From JAGVPT01 sp964439265 (GTDB lineage: Bacteria; Bacteroidota; Ignavibacteria; UBA10030; UBA8401), in contig CAYTOA010000014.1 in assembly GCA_964439265.1 (NCBI GenBank), forward strand, positions 1-64,000: a stretch of DNA of 64,000 nt. The letters run 5' to 3'. Shown in pieces: positions 18,140-28,044 of the stretch. The position numbers and the translations under genes are program-made. How positions within the stretch are numbered: position 1 is the first letter of the stretch; each line of letters begins with the position of its first letter. The notes beneath the pieces were generated by a model that saw only the letters and a program-made list of their open reading frames with translations, made no database searches and was not told where the DNA came from.

Positions 18140-21100
18140 TATTTCATAATAGCAAATTTGCCGATGAACGACCCGACACCGGGTGCATCAATATGGAAAA
18201 CGTAAATGCCGTAGGCGATGTTCATTCCGTCGCGCGAGACAAGATTCCATGGTTCCTGGCCGTTATCAATGTTGCTGTCGTGGTAGAGCGTTTGAACAAG
18301 CTGTGCGCTCATCGTATAGATGCGGATCGTGCACTTGCTCGGCAGATGGATAAAATAGATCAATCTATTTCCCCGCCCAACGGATGTCGTTGCCGGCTCC
18401 CACGAGTCTGCGCCGACGTACGGGTTGGGCACAACGGCAACTTTTTTGATGTCATATTTGGCTTGCTGCACATTCAACGACGGCGAGGTTGCGGTGAACT
18501 CAAAATATTCTCCCGTCCGGAATGGTTTCAATGTAGAAATCCGATAGACGTCACCCGGCTGCGGCGCTTGTTGTTTCGATGCAGCAATCGTCGTATCCAT
18601 AACCAACGTCATCGACCACGTTTTTCTCGAGCTGGGAAAATCTAATCCAGGCTTGCCCGCCGAATCGCCGCACACTATGAAAATCGCATCTCCGGCATCG
18701 AACACCTGGTTATTGTTAACATCCTGGAAAATGAACTGCACGTGATCGATGTGCTCTGTCAGGTTCTTAATGATGATATTGGATGGATGTGGACCGCTGA
18801 AGGGGCCGGACGGGAACGAAATATCTCCTTGACTTTTTTTGGTAAACGTTACCTCAAAATCGGCAGGATAGTCGATCCGGCTCACCGCATACGCGGGGTA
18901 ACTGCTCGAGTTGAATCCAACCAGCACAACAAAGTTGCTGTTTCCCTGCTCCCACTTCGTGTTCGCAGGATCGATCACAACGTCTTGACTATTGACAATG
19001 TTTAGATCAAAGCCGTGGACGATTGGCGATTGCTGCAGCGTCGTTTGCAATTGTGTCAGTTTGATCGCGGTATCTAACGAAGTCTTATCGATCAACTGGT
19101 ACCACGGATGAGGATTATCGTGAAATGCCGAGGAATCAACAAACTCGAGTCTGTATGTATGATTGTTGCGAATCGAATCCGGGTCGAGAATGCTCACCGA
19201 AAGGGAACCGGTACCAGGCCCGGTGGCCGTGTTCACTTTTATGTTCGGCGCAACATAGCCGGCAGCCGGAGCGTGCGGCGTCACCACCGCAGTGTTGATA
19301 TCCGTTTTCGCAATGCCGTTGATGTCTACTTTTATAGTGCTCGTTGTCTCCGAAGGGGGAATACCGACCAACTCCCCCGTAATAGTCGTGGTGGTAAAAC
19401 CTGCGTCGTACGCGGTCACTGCGTAATAGTACGTCTGCCCGTTCTGCACCGTTGAATCGACAAAAGAGTGCTGCAAGCCGGAATTGCTGCCGAGATAAAA
19501 GTACGCTCCGTTGATGCCGATGGGTGCCAAGCCGGAGAATTCGTCGACGAGGTCATACTGCGCAATGGGGATACGATATGTCGGCTGTCCATTCGCATCG
19601 GTGACGGTTTTGTCTTCCACAAAGTTTGGTTCGGTACTCCGATAGACACGATATCCTTCGAAACTGTATCTTTGATAGAAGGCGTCGAACGTCAGCTCGG
19701 AGCGATTGTCCCAGTAGAGTGTCACCTTGTGATCTCCGGCAACGGCTTTGATCGTCGGTTTGTCGGGAGGTTTTGCAAACTGGTAGTTTGCATTATAGAT
19801 CGATTGAACGGTCTTTTTTCTCAGGAATAAATCGGGGGCGTTCAAGCCGAAAATCAGAGCCATCGAGAAGCGTTCTGTTTCCCCTGTTTGCTGATTCGTG
19901 CCCGTTGCGGCACCGTATGTCGTCCGACCGTTCAGATGAAAGAAATAACTCGAGAAATCGTTCCCGAGATTAACGCCGACGAGCGATTGTCCGTGCGGCT
20001 GCGGCAAGGAAGAAAAGGCCGCCCAATTCCTCTCGTCGTTGTTCAAGTCGTACGTATGGACCGCCGCGATAATGAAGCCCGTCAATCCAATTTGATCTGA
20101 TTCATCTTTGTCGAGAACGCCAAAATGCGGTTCGCCCTGATCCGGCTTTCCGTTTCCCTCCGTTCCGTCCGGATCGGGCCCGGGATAGCCTTCATCCAAC
20201 GGTCCAAGCCCGTCGGTACCGACGTCATCGTTTAATGGTTCGCCCGGATCCCATTTTCCATTATTGTTCAGGTCCGTATAGGACACCCAATTCTGATTTT
20301 CATCTGCGTCCCAATGCCCGCCATTATGCCCCCATGAATAGCCGTAGAATTTATGAAAGGCGACTGTATCTTGCTGGACATTAACGATGAAGGGATCCTG
20401 GTTGACATTGGTGATGAATGTCTTCGCCACGTTATCCCGCCGTTCATCCGTGAGACCATCGTGATCGTTATCGATGTGATCGTCGGAGATGCCGGGGCTC
20501 TCAAGAAATGCATATCCAGCATAACCGATAGGGCTCCAGTTTCCCGGGCTCCCCAAAGGCTGGGTGCACCAGGCGTAGGAGAGGTTCAGACCAAGGTCGT
20601 AATCGCCGGCGTTATTCGAATCGTTGCCGGGGCCGCCGATTCCCCAATCGACATACTGCGCAAAAAGAGTCTTCGGGTAATCGGTTGTCCCCACATTGGT
20701 AATATCGTACAGCCAGAAGATGACATCTTCGGCGAGCACTTGGGACCATTGGAATCCGCGCGCGTGAACCTGCATTCCCAATCCGCCGCGTGTTGCGTCA
20801 GCAGCGTCGGGATGGAAGTGGTTGCTGAGAATGTACTGCCGGTCCTCGTTATCGTCCATTACAAAATATGTTTCGAGGTCAGCGTTCAGTACTCCGTTTC
20901 CAAAAAAGCCGTTCCATCTGCCATCCCACGTGCTGGGACGGTCGGGCCAATGGGCGGGCCATGTCGTCGGGTCGTCGCTCCGAGCGGGACTTGATTGATA
21001 GACGTTTGCATAATCTGGAAGCGGCCACCAGCCGTAGGTAACTCCGGTCGATACGTTGTAGCGGGTATATTCGTAGTAGTTCGTTTCAAGCGGATGGATG

Positions 21101-21423
21101 ATGTTTCCGCTCGAGTCTTTCGCTTCTGCCTGAACGATCACCGCAATGCCATCTATATATGTGTGCGTCGTACCTTTCGGCCAGACGCCGCTGAGGATTT
21201 GTTCGTTCTTCCAATCGCCTATCTCGCCAAAATTATAAAAACAGGTCTCGACAAGGTTGCCGTCCATGAGCCCCAGCTTTGTCCAATTATGATTTCCTTT
21301 GCTCCCGTCGAAAATCTGCTGGGCAGACGCCTGCAAGTGCAGTACGCCGAATAACAGCGCCGTGGTAAACAGTTTGTTCAAAAGAGTTCTTTCCCTGCCT
21401 TTGGTGCGATCAGAGTGGTTCAT
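18139..21423 (-). CDS. large secreted fibronectin-type-III protein with a T9SS-like C-terminal tail
   Basis: This 1094-residue protein has a signal peptide ending near LQASAQ. The middle contains acidic, calcium-binding-like loops (DNDHDGLTDERRDN, DLNNNGKWDPGEPLNDD, DVNNNQVFDAGDA) and a fibronectin type III segment around 545-680 (KPTIKAVAGDHKVTLYWDNR and YYYAVTAYDAG). The C-terminus (VVPNPYVGADSWEP to GYIVFHIDAPG-like strands) resembles the sorting tails of T9SS cargo, although the canonical PNPFNPST is replaced by VPNPY. It starts 4 bp after the TonB-receptor stop with no visible ribosome site and overlaps PorV by one base. A surface role beside the receptor, perhaps replacing SusD in substrate capture, is speculative. 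Confidence 0.7.
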   Translation of the reverse strand: MNHSDRTKGRERTLLNKLFTTALLFGVLHLQASAQQIFDGSKGNHNWTKLGLMDGNLVETCFYNFGEIGDWKNEQILSGVWPKGTTHTYIDGIAVIVQAEAKDSSGNIIHPLETNYYEYTRYNVSTGVTYGWWPLPDYANVYQSSPARSDDPTTWPAHWPDRPSTWDGRWNGFFGNGVLNADLETYFVMDDNEDRQYILSNHFHPDAADATRGGLGMQVHARGFQWSQVLAEDVIFWLYDITNVGTTDYPKTLFAQYVDWGIGGPGNDSNNAGDYDLGLNLSYAWCTQPLGSPGNWSPIGYAGYAFLESPGISDDHIDNDHDGLTDERRDNVAKTFITNVNQDPFIVNVQQDTVAFHKFYGYSWGHNGGHWDADENQNWVSYTDLNNNGKWDPGEPLNDDVGTDGLGPLDEGYPGPDPDGTEGNGKPDQGEPHFGVLDKDESDQIGLTGFIIAAVHTYDLNNDERNWAAFSSLPQPHGQSLVGVNLGNDFSSYFFHLNGRTTYGAATGTNQQTGETERFSMALIFGLNAPDLFLRKKTVQSIYNANYQFAKPPDKPTIKAVAGDHKVTLYWDNRSELTFDAFYQRYSFEGYRVYRSTEPNFVEDKTVTDANGQPTYRIPIAQYDLVDEFSGLAPIGINGAYFYLGSNSGLQHSFVDSTVQNGQTYYYAVTAYDAGFTTTTITGELVGIPPSETTSTIKVDINGIAKTDINTAVVTPHAPAAGYVAPNIKVNTATGPGTGSLSVSILDPDSIRNNHTYRLEFVDSSAFHDNPHPWYQLIDKTSLDTAIKLTQLQTTLQQSPIVHGFDLNIVNSQDVVIDPANTKWEQGNSNFVVLVGFNSSSYPAYAVSRIDYPADFEVTFTKKSQGDISFPSGPFSGPHPSNIIIKNLTEHIDHVQFIFQDVNNNQVFDAGDAIFIVCGDSAGKPGLDFPSSRKTWSMTLVMDTTIAASKQQAPQPGDVYRISTLKPFRTGEYFEFTATSPSLNVQQAKYDIKKVAVVPNPYVGADSWEPATTSVGRGNRLIYFIHLPSKCTIRIYTMSAQLVQTLYHDSNIDNGQEPWNLVSRDGMNIAYGIYVFHIDAPGVGSFIGKFAIMK

Positions 21424-21427
21424 AAAG

Positions 21428-24106
21428 TTAAAATATTAAGGACATACCGATTTCAACTTCGCGCGGTGCCGAATAGAAATCCGGGCGCGAGAAGTATTGC
21501 TGCAGGGTATTGGCGCCCCGCACGGGTCCGGCAACCTGCTCGGCCTGCGTTAATGCCAGCGTATAGCCTGCTCGCCCGGTATCGTTGTACACATTGTCCT
21601 CGTTCGCGGTATCGAAGACGTTGTAAATTTTCAGGAACACAGAAAGCGGTAGATTGAACAAGTCAAAATACTGCGTAATATACATATCGGTGTTGAAAAA
21701 CATCGGCCTGTTGCCGCTGTTCTCCAGACCGGTCCGCTGGTTCTGCAGTGCGGGCGTGTACGGGAGGCCGGAACCGAGCCGCACGATGAAACTGGCAAGC
21801 AGGCTCTTCGAGTCTCCTGCCGTAATCGTGAGGTTGAGAGAATGGCGCCGATCCCAATTCAACGGAACGAGCTCTTGATTGATCGCGATGGGAGGATTCG
21901 CCGTCGCCTTGTTGAAATCATCTTCGGGGTCAGAAGTATTTCCCTTGGCAACCTGATACGTGTAGTCAAGATTCGCGCCGAGGCCGTTCGTCAAACGCCT
22001 GTCCAGTGAGATCGTGAAACCTTGTACTGCACCATAATCGACGTTCACGTACTCGCCGAACTTCACAAAATTGTTCTTGAGGAAAAGCTGGAGGCCGAGG
22101 AGGTTTCGAATGTCTTTGTAATACCCGGTGACCGTAAGGCCGAGGTTCGAAGCAAGCTCTTGCTGCAATCCGATCTCATACATCGTCGTGCGCTGCGGCT
22201 GCAGGTTTGCATTGCCGATGATATTTCCGATAAAGTCGGGATAATTCCCAGTGAGCGGAATGCGGAAGTTTGGATTTTTGTATAAGTCTTCGAATGGAGG
22301 CATCTGAAAGAAATGCCCGTACGAAATATGCACGGCTCCCTGGTCGGTGATAGGATACGAAATGCCTATGCGAGGACTAACCTGATATTTTGGCGACGCC
22401 TTGGATACAAGTGAGTCTGGGAACGGCGACTGGAGCACGTCCAGTTCCGCGATATTGTTAGGGTTCTTTAACCCAGATCCGTCGGGTTCAAAATAGTCAA
22501 AACGCAGTCCTATGTTGACCACGAGGTACGATAATTCGATTTTATCCTGAATGTACGCCGCCAGTTGGTACGGTGCGTTGTCGTACGTGTTGAAATCGAA
22601 AGAGCCGGGAGTCGGCAGTGCTGGCACGAATCCGCTCGAAGCGTCGACGTGCACCTGGTAATCCCTGTAATTCAGGAAATGCAAATCACCTTCGACGCCC
22701 GCCTTTATCTGATGAACGTTCGTGAGCTGAGAAGTGAAGTCCATCTTGCCGGTGTATGTGTTCGTGTGATGGTAGAAATGCCAATTTTGTGTCCCGCCTG
22801 TGAGGAACGCGTTGGCCCCGGCATCCTGCAGCCGGACCGGATTTACATAATTTGTATCGAGCGGATTTTGATAGACATACTCTTTGTACTCTGAGTCGAA
22901 TCCAGACGCATTGAAATCCATGAACGATGAATTGTTGAAGACAAGCGTATAGCTTGCAATGAGAAGGAGGCTCTTCTGGAACTGAGTATAGTTGCCGTCG
23001 GGATCAAGAACAAACTGGTGGTCATAGTCGTTAAACTTGCTGTCCAGATAGATTCCTTGAAGGGTCAATGCTTTCGAACCGCCGATGTCAAACGAGAGCT
23101 TCCCCTGCATACTGAATCGTTCCTGGTAATTCATCGGGACATACTTTCCATCGCCCGTTGCGCCAATATGCCACTGTGACGGGTCGTTCGCGGAAAAGTT
23201 TGAAGAATCTTTCGGATTGAACACTCTCTTGCCGTAAAGGTAACCGTCATTATAATAGTAACGGCCGGAAAGGACGAATTTCATGAACTTTTCCGTTCCC
23301 GGTATCGGGCCGCTAAGCAAACCTTCGTAGTCCTGGAGGTCGGAGGGGGAAATGTGGTTGATGTTTTGGAACAGGCCTTTTCGCGTGCTGAGGTAGTCGC
23401 CGGTATACGCAGAAAAATTGCCTGAGTAATTATCGTGGGCGGTCTTGGTCACTTCGTTAACAACTCCCGAAAGCGCTTCCCCGTACTCTGCGTTGAACGT
23501 TCCGCTCAGTACTTGAATTTCCTGTACGGCATTGATCTCGGATTCAAGTTCAAAATCTCCTGAAAAGACGTCATTGACCGACATACCGTCGACCAGGTAT
23601 TTCACTTCATTGCTTCGGCCGCCGCGGAAATGTCCGTCGACAACGCCGGCCTGAAGGTTGACGGCCGAAGCTACGTCCTCGATCGGAAGCGCTGAAATTT
23701 GGTCGCTCGTAACGGTTGCCGTTGTCGAAGTTAGATCTTTTTGTACGATGGGGCGGGAAGCAACGACATCTACCCCGGCCAGTTCAACACCTTGCGGCAC
23801 GAGATTAAATGTGATCTGGGTAGTGCGGTCTGCAGAGACGGTAACATTAGTGATGGTTTGCGGCGCGTAACCGACGGCTGACGCACGCAGCTGATACGTC
23901 CCCGGAGGGATATTGATAATAAAATATTCTCCGTTCAGATCAGTCGAAGCTCCGAGGGTCGTCCCGATGATGACTACGTTGACGCCGATCGGAAGTTCCT
24001 TCGTTTGGGCGTCGATAACCTTCCCGGAAATCTTGCCGGTAGTGCCTCCGTAGGCGGCAGGCATGAAGAGTATCAGAAGGAAGGCGGCAGCAATGACTGA
24101 TTTCAT
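21428..24106 (-). CDS. TonB-dependent outer-membrane receptor with carboxypeptidase-regulatory-like domain
   Basis: This 892-residue protein has a signal peptide (1-20) and a carboxypeptidase-regulatory-like beta-sandwich at about 22-110 (GKISGKVIDAQTKELPIGVN). The plug domain follows at about 115-230, including FRGGRSNEVKYLVDGMSVND, then a 22-strand-type barrel ending in the aromatic LIF. It would import oligosaccharides, or cargo bound to them, across the outer membrane using TonB energy. No SusD gene is adjacent. Instead the next two genes encode a secreted Fn3 protein and PorV. The length and the strong plug motif support the call. The substrate is inferred only from the surrounding locus. 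Confidence 0.92.
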   Translation of the reverse strand: MKSVIAAAFLLILFMPAAYGGTTGKISGKVIDAQTKELPIGVNVVIIGTTLGASTDLNGEYFIINIPPGTYQLRASAVGYAPQTITNVTVSADRTTQITFNLVPQGVELAGVDVVASRPIVQKDLTSTTATVTSDQISALPIEDVASAVNLQAGVVDGHFRGGRSNEVKYLVDGMSVNDVFSGDFELESEINAVQEIQVLSGTFNAEYGEALSGVVNEVTKTAHDNYSGNFSAYTGDYLSTRKGLFQNINHISPSDLQDYEGLLSGPIPGTEKFMKFVLSGRYYYNDGYLYGKRVFNPKDSSNFSANDPSQWHIGATGDGKYVPMNYQERFSMQGKLSFDIGGSKALTLQGIYLDSKFNDYDHQFVLDPDGNYTQFQKSLLLIASYTLVFNNSSFMDFNASGFDSEYKEYVYQNPLDTNYVNPVRLQDAGANAFLTGGTQNWHFYHHTNTYTGKMDFTSQLTNVHQIKAGVEGDLHFLNYRDYQVHVDASSGFVPALPTPGSFDFNTYDNAPYQLAAYIQDKIELSYLVVNIGLRFDYFEPDGSGLKNPNNIAELDVLQSPFPDSLVSKASPKYQVSPRIGISYPITDQGAVHISYGHFFQMPPFEDLYKNPNFRIPLTGNYPDFIGNIIGNANLQPQRTTMYEIGLQQELASNLGLTVTGYYKDIRNLLGLQLFLKNNFVKFGEYVNVDYGAVQGFTISLDRRLTNGLGANLDYTYQVAKGNTSDPEDDFNKATANPPIAINQELVPLNWDRRHSLNLTITAGDSKSLLASFIVRLGSGLPYTPALQNQRTGLENSGNRPMFFNTDMYITQYFDLFNLPLSVFLKIYNVFDTANEDNVYNDTGRAGYTLALTQAEQVAGPVRGANTLQQYFSRPDFYSAPREVEIGMSLIF

Positions 24107-24150
24107 TGTTCTCCGATGGAGTCGGTTTGTACCTAATTCATTCCTCGAAT

Positions 24151-24188
24151 GAAAAATAGAGAGCGGGGGATTTTCACAAATACCCCGC
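24151..24188 (-). terminator. candidate terminator or attenuator between the duplicated T9SS gene and the TonB receptor
   Basis: GCGGGG (24163-24168) pairs with CCCCGC (24183-24188), and on the minus strand the hairpin is followed by CTATTTTTC. It lies 11 bp beyond the stop of the upstream gene. Partial termination here would lower receptor expression relative to the first gene. Just beyond is a separate perfect dyad, TTCATTC CTC GAATGAA (24137-24153), which could be an operator. Confidence 0.5.
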
Positions 24189-24198
24189 CCTGTGGATC

Positions 24199-26754
24199 TT
24201 ACTTCAGGAGAAGCATTTTCTTAACAATTGCCGTTGCACCGGCCTGGAGTCGGTAGAAATAGACTCCACTGCTCAGGGTTGAACCTGCATCGTTACGACC
24301 ATCCCAGGTAATAGAATACTGTCCTGCAGCCATCGGCGCATCCGCCAATGTCCGGACTCTCTGACCAAGAACGTTATAGACGACCAGCGACACCATTCCA
24401 TCCTTCGGTATACCGAAGTTGATTTTTGTTGAAGGATTGAACGGATTCGGATAATTGTTCGAAAGTTCAAAAGAATGCGGGGCGTTGCCGCTCACGCTCT
24501 TGACTCCCGTTGTCGTACTGATCTTCTGGACATCCAGGTCGTCGAAATATACCGTTCCGACAAATGTCGAGTAGACGTGTAACCGCGTTTCCAATGCGAC
24601 GACGCCAGCCGGAACCAAAAGGTCCTGCGAATACTGAGTCCAGTCGAACGAGGTCACATGGGGGAACGTGAATGTATAGTCTCCGCCCTGTGTGTTATAT
24701 CCGTCGTTGTTGCCGTATTTTGCTGCCCACTGCGGCGTAATACCGACCGCCCATGTTCCGGGGTTTGCTGCGGCAGAGTCGGGCACTAAACCGCTTGCCT
24801 TCACCCACACGCTAATTCGGACGCTATCGCCGGCGTTTAGCGTGCCTGCGTCGAGATTAGCAAACGGGATCAGTTTTGTTCCAACAAAACCGTCATGAGC
24901 TGTTCGCCCGGCCGGCATGTTGAACATAAGGGAATGTGTTCCCGAGTGCGATGCTGCAGTCGTCACCATCGTGTTCTCAAATCCGTTCGATATCAACGCA
25001 TCGTTTCCTCCGTTGGGCGGCAGCCAGTAGTACCATCCTGTTGGCACTCCGACCGATGTATTCCAATCCTGTCCGCCCCAGGTCGTTCGTCCTGTAAAGA
25101 GGAAATCATCTGCCCATACCGTACCTGTCGCATTCTTTCCTGCGACAAACGAGATGATCAATTTCCATGCTGCGCGGGGAAGACTCGCCGTTCCCAAAGC
25201 GTTGGTATCGGCGATCCAGCCGCTGCTTGTTGCGGTCGTCTGGCTGATCGGCAGCTTAACCGTACCGATCAATGTTTCCGCACTATCATAGAACGAATAG
25301 GCAATATACCACTTCAAAGAATCGGCCGTCGGGTTCGTGTTCACTCCGGAGGTCTTCACGTATGCACCAAGTAGAATGTCTACGTTCGGCGGAACTGTCG
25401 GCGACCAGATATCGCACATGTTGCTCGAAACCCAGGCTGCCGTATCGCTCGTCGCTGTCTTCGTGATCTTCAGCGAGTGTCCCAGCGATCGCGATTGATC
25501 CGTTGCCCACGTCAGTGTTGAATTGGTCGGCTGGTTCCCGATATTCCAGAATGAAGGAAGGGTCCCTTCGAATCCGCCGATGTCACTAAGCTGCGGAACA
25601 TCGATCTTCGTGATCGATAAATCATCGAAGTACACCGTTCCGACAAAGGTCGAATAGACATGCAATCGAGTTTCCAGTGCATTGACACCAGCAGGAACTG
25701 CAACGTTCACTGAATATTCCGTCCAGTCGAACGAGGTCACATGGGGGAACGTGAATGTATAGTCTCCGCCCTGTGTGTTATATCCGTCGTTGTTGCCGTA
25801 TTTTGCTGCCCACTGCGGCGTAATACCGACCGCCCATGTTCCGGGGTTTGCTGCGGCAGAGTCGGGCACTAAACCGCTTGCCTTCACCCACACGCTAATT
25901 CGGACGCTATCGCCGGCGTTTAGCGTGCCTGCGTCGAGATTAGCAAACGGGATCAGTTTTGTTCCAACAAAACCGTCATGAGCTGTTCGCCCGGCCGGCA
26001 TGTTGAACATAAGGGAATGTGTTCCCGAGTGCGATGCTGCAGTCGTCACCATCGTGTTCTCAAATCCGTTCGATATCAACGCATCGTTTCCTCCGTTGGG
26101 CGGCAGCCAATAATACCATCCCGTCGGCACTCCTACTGCTGTATTCCAATCCTGTCCACCCCAGGTCGTTCGTCCTGTAAACAGGAAATCATCTGCCCAT
26201 ACCGTGCCTGTCGCGTTCTTTCCTGCGACAAACGAGATGATCAAGGTCCAGGCTGCGCGGGGAAGACTCGCCGTTCCCAAACCGTTCGTATCGGCGATCC
26301 AGCCGCTGCTTGTCGCAGTCGTCTGGCTGATCGGCAGTTTTACCACGCCGATCAATGTTTGCGCGCTATCATAGAACGAATAGGCGATATACCATTTCTG
26401 GTCATCCGTCGACGGGCTCACATTGACTCCCGAGGTCTTCACGTATGCGCCAAGAAGAATGTCTACGTTCGGCGGAACTGTCGGCGACCAGATATCGCAC
26501 ATGTTGCTCGAAACCCAGGCTGCCGTATCGCTCGTCGCTGTCTTCGTGATCTTCAGCGAGTGTCCCAGCGATCGCGACTGATCCGTTGCCCATGTCAGTG
26601 TTGAATTCGTCGGCTGGTTCCCGATATTCCAGAACGAAGGAAGGGTCCCTTCAAATCCGCCGATGCTGTAAATGTCAGATGACTGCGATGCCGCCTGCAT
26701 GCTGAAAAGCATGACCGCTGCGACTACCAAGAACATTGTCTTTCGCAGATTCAT
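24199..26754 (-). CDS. T9SS-exported protein with a tandem 361-residue duplication of carbohydrate-binding-like modules
   Basis: The start at 26754 is set by a strong ribosome site (AAGGAGG, 5 nt spacing) and gives 851 residues with a signal peptide (MNLRKTMFLVVAAVMLFSMQ). An in-frame ATG 38 codons upstream is not needed. Two repeats of 361 residues follow. Each has two beta-sandwich halves: GGFEGTLPSFWNIGNQPTNS to WADDFLFTGR, and SHSGTHSLMFNMPAGRTAHD to GTVYFDDL. They resemble CBM4/9-type sugar-binding modules. The C-terminus (NNYPNPFNPSTKINFGIPKD) is a T9SS sorting domain. No catalytic domain is visible, so the protein probably binds polysaccharide at the cell surface. It is the first gene after the LacI regulator and the likely head of the receptor operon. 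Confidence 0.8.
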   Translation of the reverse strand: MNLRKTMFLVVAAVMLFSMQAASQSSDIYSIGGFEGTLPSFWNIGNQPTNSTLTWATDQSRSLGHSLKITKTATSDTAAWVSSNMCDIWSPTVPPNVDILLGAYVKTSGVNVSPSTDDQKWYIAYSFYDSAQTLIGVVKLPISQTTATSSGWIADTNGLGTASLPRAAWTLIISFVAGKNATGTVWADDFLFTGRTTWGGQDWNTAVGVPTGWYYWLPPNGGNDALISNGFENTMVTTAASHSGTHSLMFNMPAGRTAHDGFVGTKLIPFANLDAGTLNAGDSVRISVWVKASGLVPDSAAANPGTWAVGITPQWAAKYGNNDGYNTQGGDYTFTFPHVTSFDWTEYSVNVAVPAGVNALETRLHVYSTFVGTVYFDDLSITKIDVPQLSDIGGFEGTLPSFWNIGNQPTNSTLTWATDQSRSLGHSLKITKTATSDTAAWVSSNMCDIWSPTVPPNVDILLGAYVKTSGVNTNPTADSLKWYIAYSFYDSAETLIGTVKLPISQTTATSSGWIADTNALGTASLPRAAWKLIISFVAGKNATGTVWADDFLFTGRTTWGGQDWNTSVGVPTGWYYWLPPNGGNDALISNGFENTMVTTAASHSGTHSLMFNMPAGRTAHDGFVGTKLIPFANLDAGTLNAGDSVRISVWVKASGLVPDSAAANPGTWAVGITPQWAAKYGNNDGYNTQGGDYTFTFPHVTSFDWTQYSQDLLVPAGVVALETRLHVYSTFVGTVYFDDLDVQKISTTTGVKSVSGNAPHSFELSNNYPNPFNPSTKINFGIPKDGMVSLVVYNVLGQRVRTLADAPMAAGQYSITWDGRNDAGSTLSSGVYFYRLQAGATAIVKKMLLLK
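24638..26110. repeat. 1083-bp-period direct repeat inside the T9SS gene
   Basis: Bases 24638-25026 recur unchanged at 25721-26109, a 389 bp block identical at every position compared, including synonymous sites. A second shorter identical block lies around 25379-25491 and 26462-26574. Sequence between and outside the blocks differs at scattered, mostly synonymous positions. The pattern suggests tandem duplication followed by patchy gene conversion, or repeat collapse in assembly. Confidence 0.9.
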
Positions 26755-26943
26755 ATATACCTCCTTGTTAATTAATAAGTAGCAAACAGAATGAATTATG
26801 ACAACAATCGATACAGCTGAATCAAGAAACGATGAAATCAACTTGCGGTGAAAAAAATGCACAAACAAATAACGCAGTGTCAGTTCGCCGGCTCATAAAA
26901 GGAAATTTTACATAATCATATTCTAGAAGATATTCCACGCGCA

Positions 26944-27969
26944 TCAATCAAGCCCGATGCCGCACGATTCACGGAGAACAAGTTCAACCGGCGTCACAGT
27001 TTTCGTTACCACAACAGTTTTATCTTTTATCATTTCCACCATTCTCCGCACGGCAAGGCCGCCCATTTCTTCGCGGTGGACATTCACGGTTGTCAGCGGA
27101 GGATCCGCATGAAGTCCTGCTTCAACGTTGTCAAAGCCGACAACGGCGACATCCTTCGGCACCTTTATTCCTTTTTCCGCCAAGTACCTCATGCAGCCGA
27201 TTCCCATCGCATCGTTCGCGGCAAAGATCGCTGTCGGTCTATTTTCGTTATGGGAGTAGATCTTCTTTGTCGCTTCATATCCGTCGACCATTGTCGTGTT
27301 CGCTTGAGCAATGCTCTCCCACTGCTTATGCGGAATAATACCGGCGTTGAGGAGCATGTTCCGATACTGTACGTATCGTTCCTGTACGCTGGGATGCTTG
27401 ATGTCGCCCCCGACAAATCCGATCCTGGTATGTCCCCCGCGGAGCAAATGCTGCATCACGAGATCTGCGCCGGCCTTATTGTCTATGTTGATGCTGGAGA
27501 TGTGCGGGGCGACGTAATCGATGAGAAGCAAAGGGATGTTCTTCTTGCTGATGTATTCGATCCACGAGGTTCCGATTTTCCCGGCGATGATGATTCCATC
27601 GACATTGTTATCGAATAAGAAACGAGGTATTCCATCGGATTGTTTGATCGACTTGCCGACTGTGGTCAGGAGGATGTAGTAATTATGTTTCCGCGCTTCG
27701 AGCTCGCTGCCGAGGAATATTCTTGTGTAGAAGGGTTCCGACTGGGAGAAGTGTTCGTCGGTGAGGATGAAACCAATATTACCGCTCAAGTTTGATGCGA
27801 GTCCCCGAGCGCTCGGCTGGGGATGATAGTCCAGCTCTTTAATGATGCCGAGGACTTTTTGCTTCGTCAGCTCGCTTACGTACCCCTTCTTATTCAGAAC
27901 CAACGAGACCGTAGAAAGCGATAATCCTGCTTTCTTGGCTACATCGCGAATAGTGGGCTTATGCCGCAT
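26944..27969 (-). CDS. LacI-family transcriptional regulator
   Basis: This 341-residue protein has an N-terminal LacI helix-turn-helix (TIRDVAKKAGLSLSTVSLVL, residues 6-25) and the hinge YHPQPSARGLASN. A periplasmic-binding-protein-like effector domain follows (IGFILTDEHFSQSEPFY, AIFAANDAMGIGCMRYLAEK, VAVVGFDNVEAGLHADPPLT). It would bind DNA as a dimer and release or bind on sensing a sugar. It stands at the head of the carbohydrate locus in the same orientation, so it is the obvious local regulator. A perfect 24 bp palindrome 76 bp upstream of its start is a candidate operator for autoregulation. Confidence 0.93.
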   Translation of the reverse strand: MRHKPTIRDVAKKAGLSLSTVSLVLNKKGYVSELTKQKVLGIIKELDYHPQPSARGLASNLSGNIGFILTDEHFSQSEPFYTRIFLGSELEARKHNYYILLTTVGKSIKQSDGIPRFLFDNNVDGIIIAGKIGTSWIEYISKKNIPLLLIDYVAPHISSINIDNKAGADLVMQHLLRGGHTRIGFVGGDIKHPSVQERYVQYRNMLLNAGIIPHKQWESIAQANTTMVDGYEATKKIYSHNENRPTAIFAANDAMGIGCMRYLAEKGIKVPKDVAVVGFDNVEAGLHADPPLTTVNVHREEMGGLAVRRMVEMIKDKTVVVTKTVTPVELVLRESCGIGLD

Positions 27970-28044
27970 AACGTAGTAGAGCGCTTAAGTTAAAAACTGG
28001 TAAAAATGGAGTTATTTGAGCAATTTTTTACATGTGAGGGAATA

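Noticed and set aside
26755..26868. 38-residue N-terminal extension of the duplicated T9SS protein
   Set aside because: AAGGAGG immediately precedes the ATG at 26754, and the signal peptide starts there.
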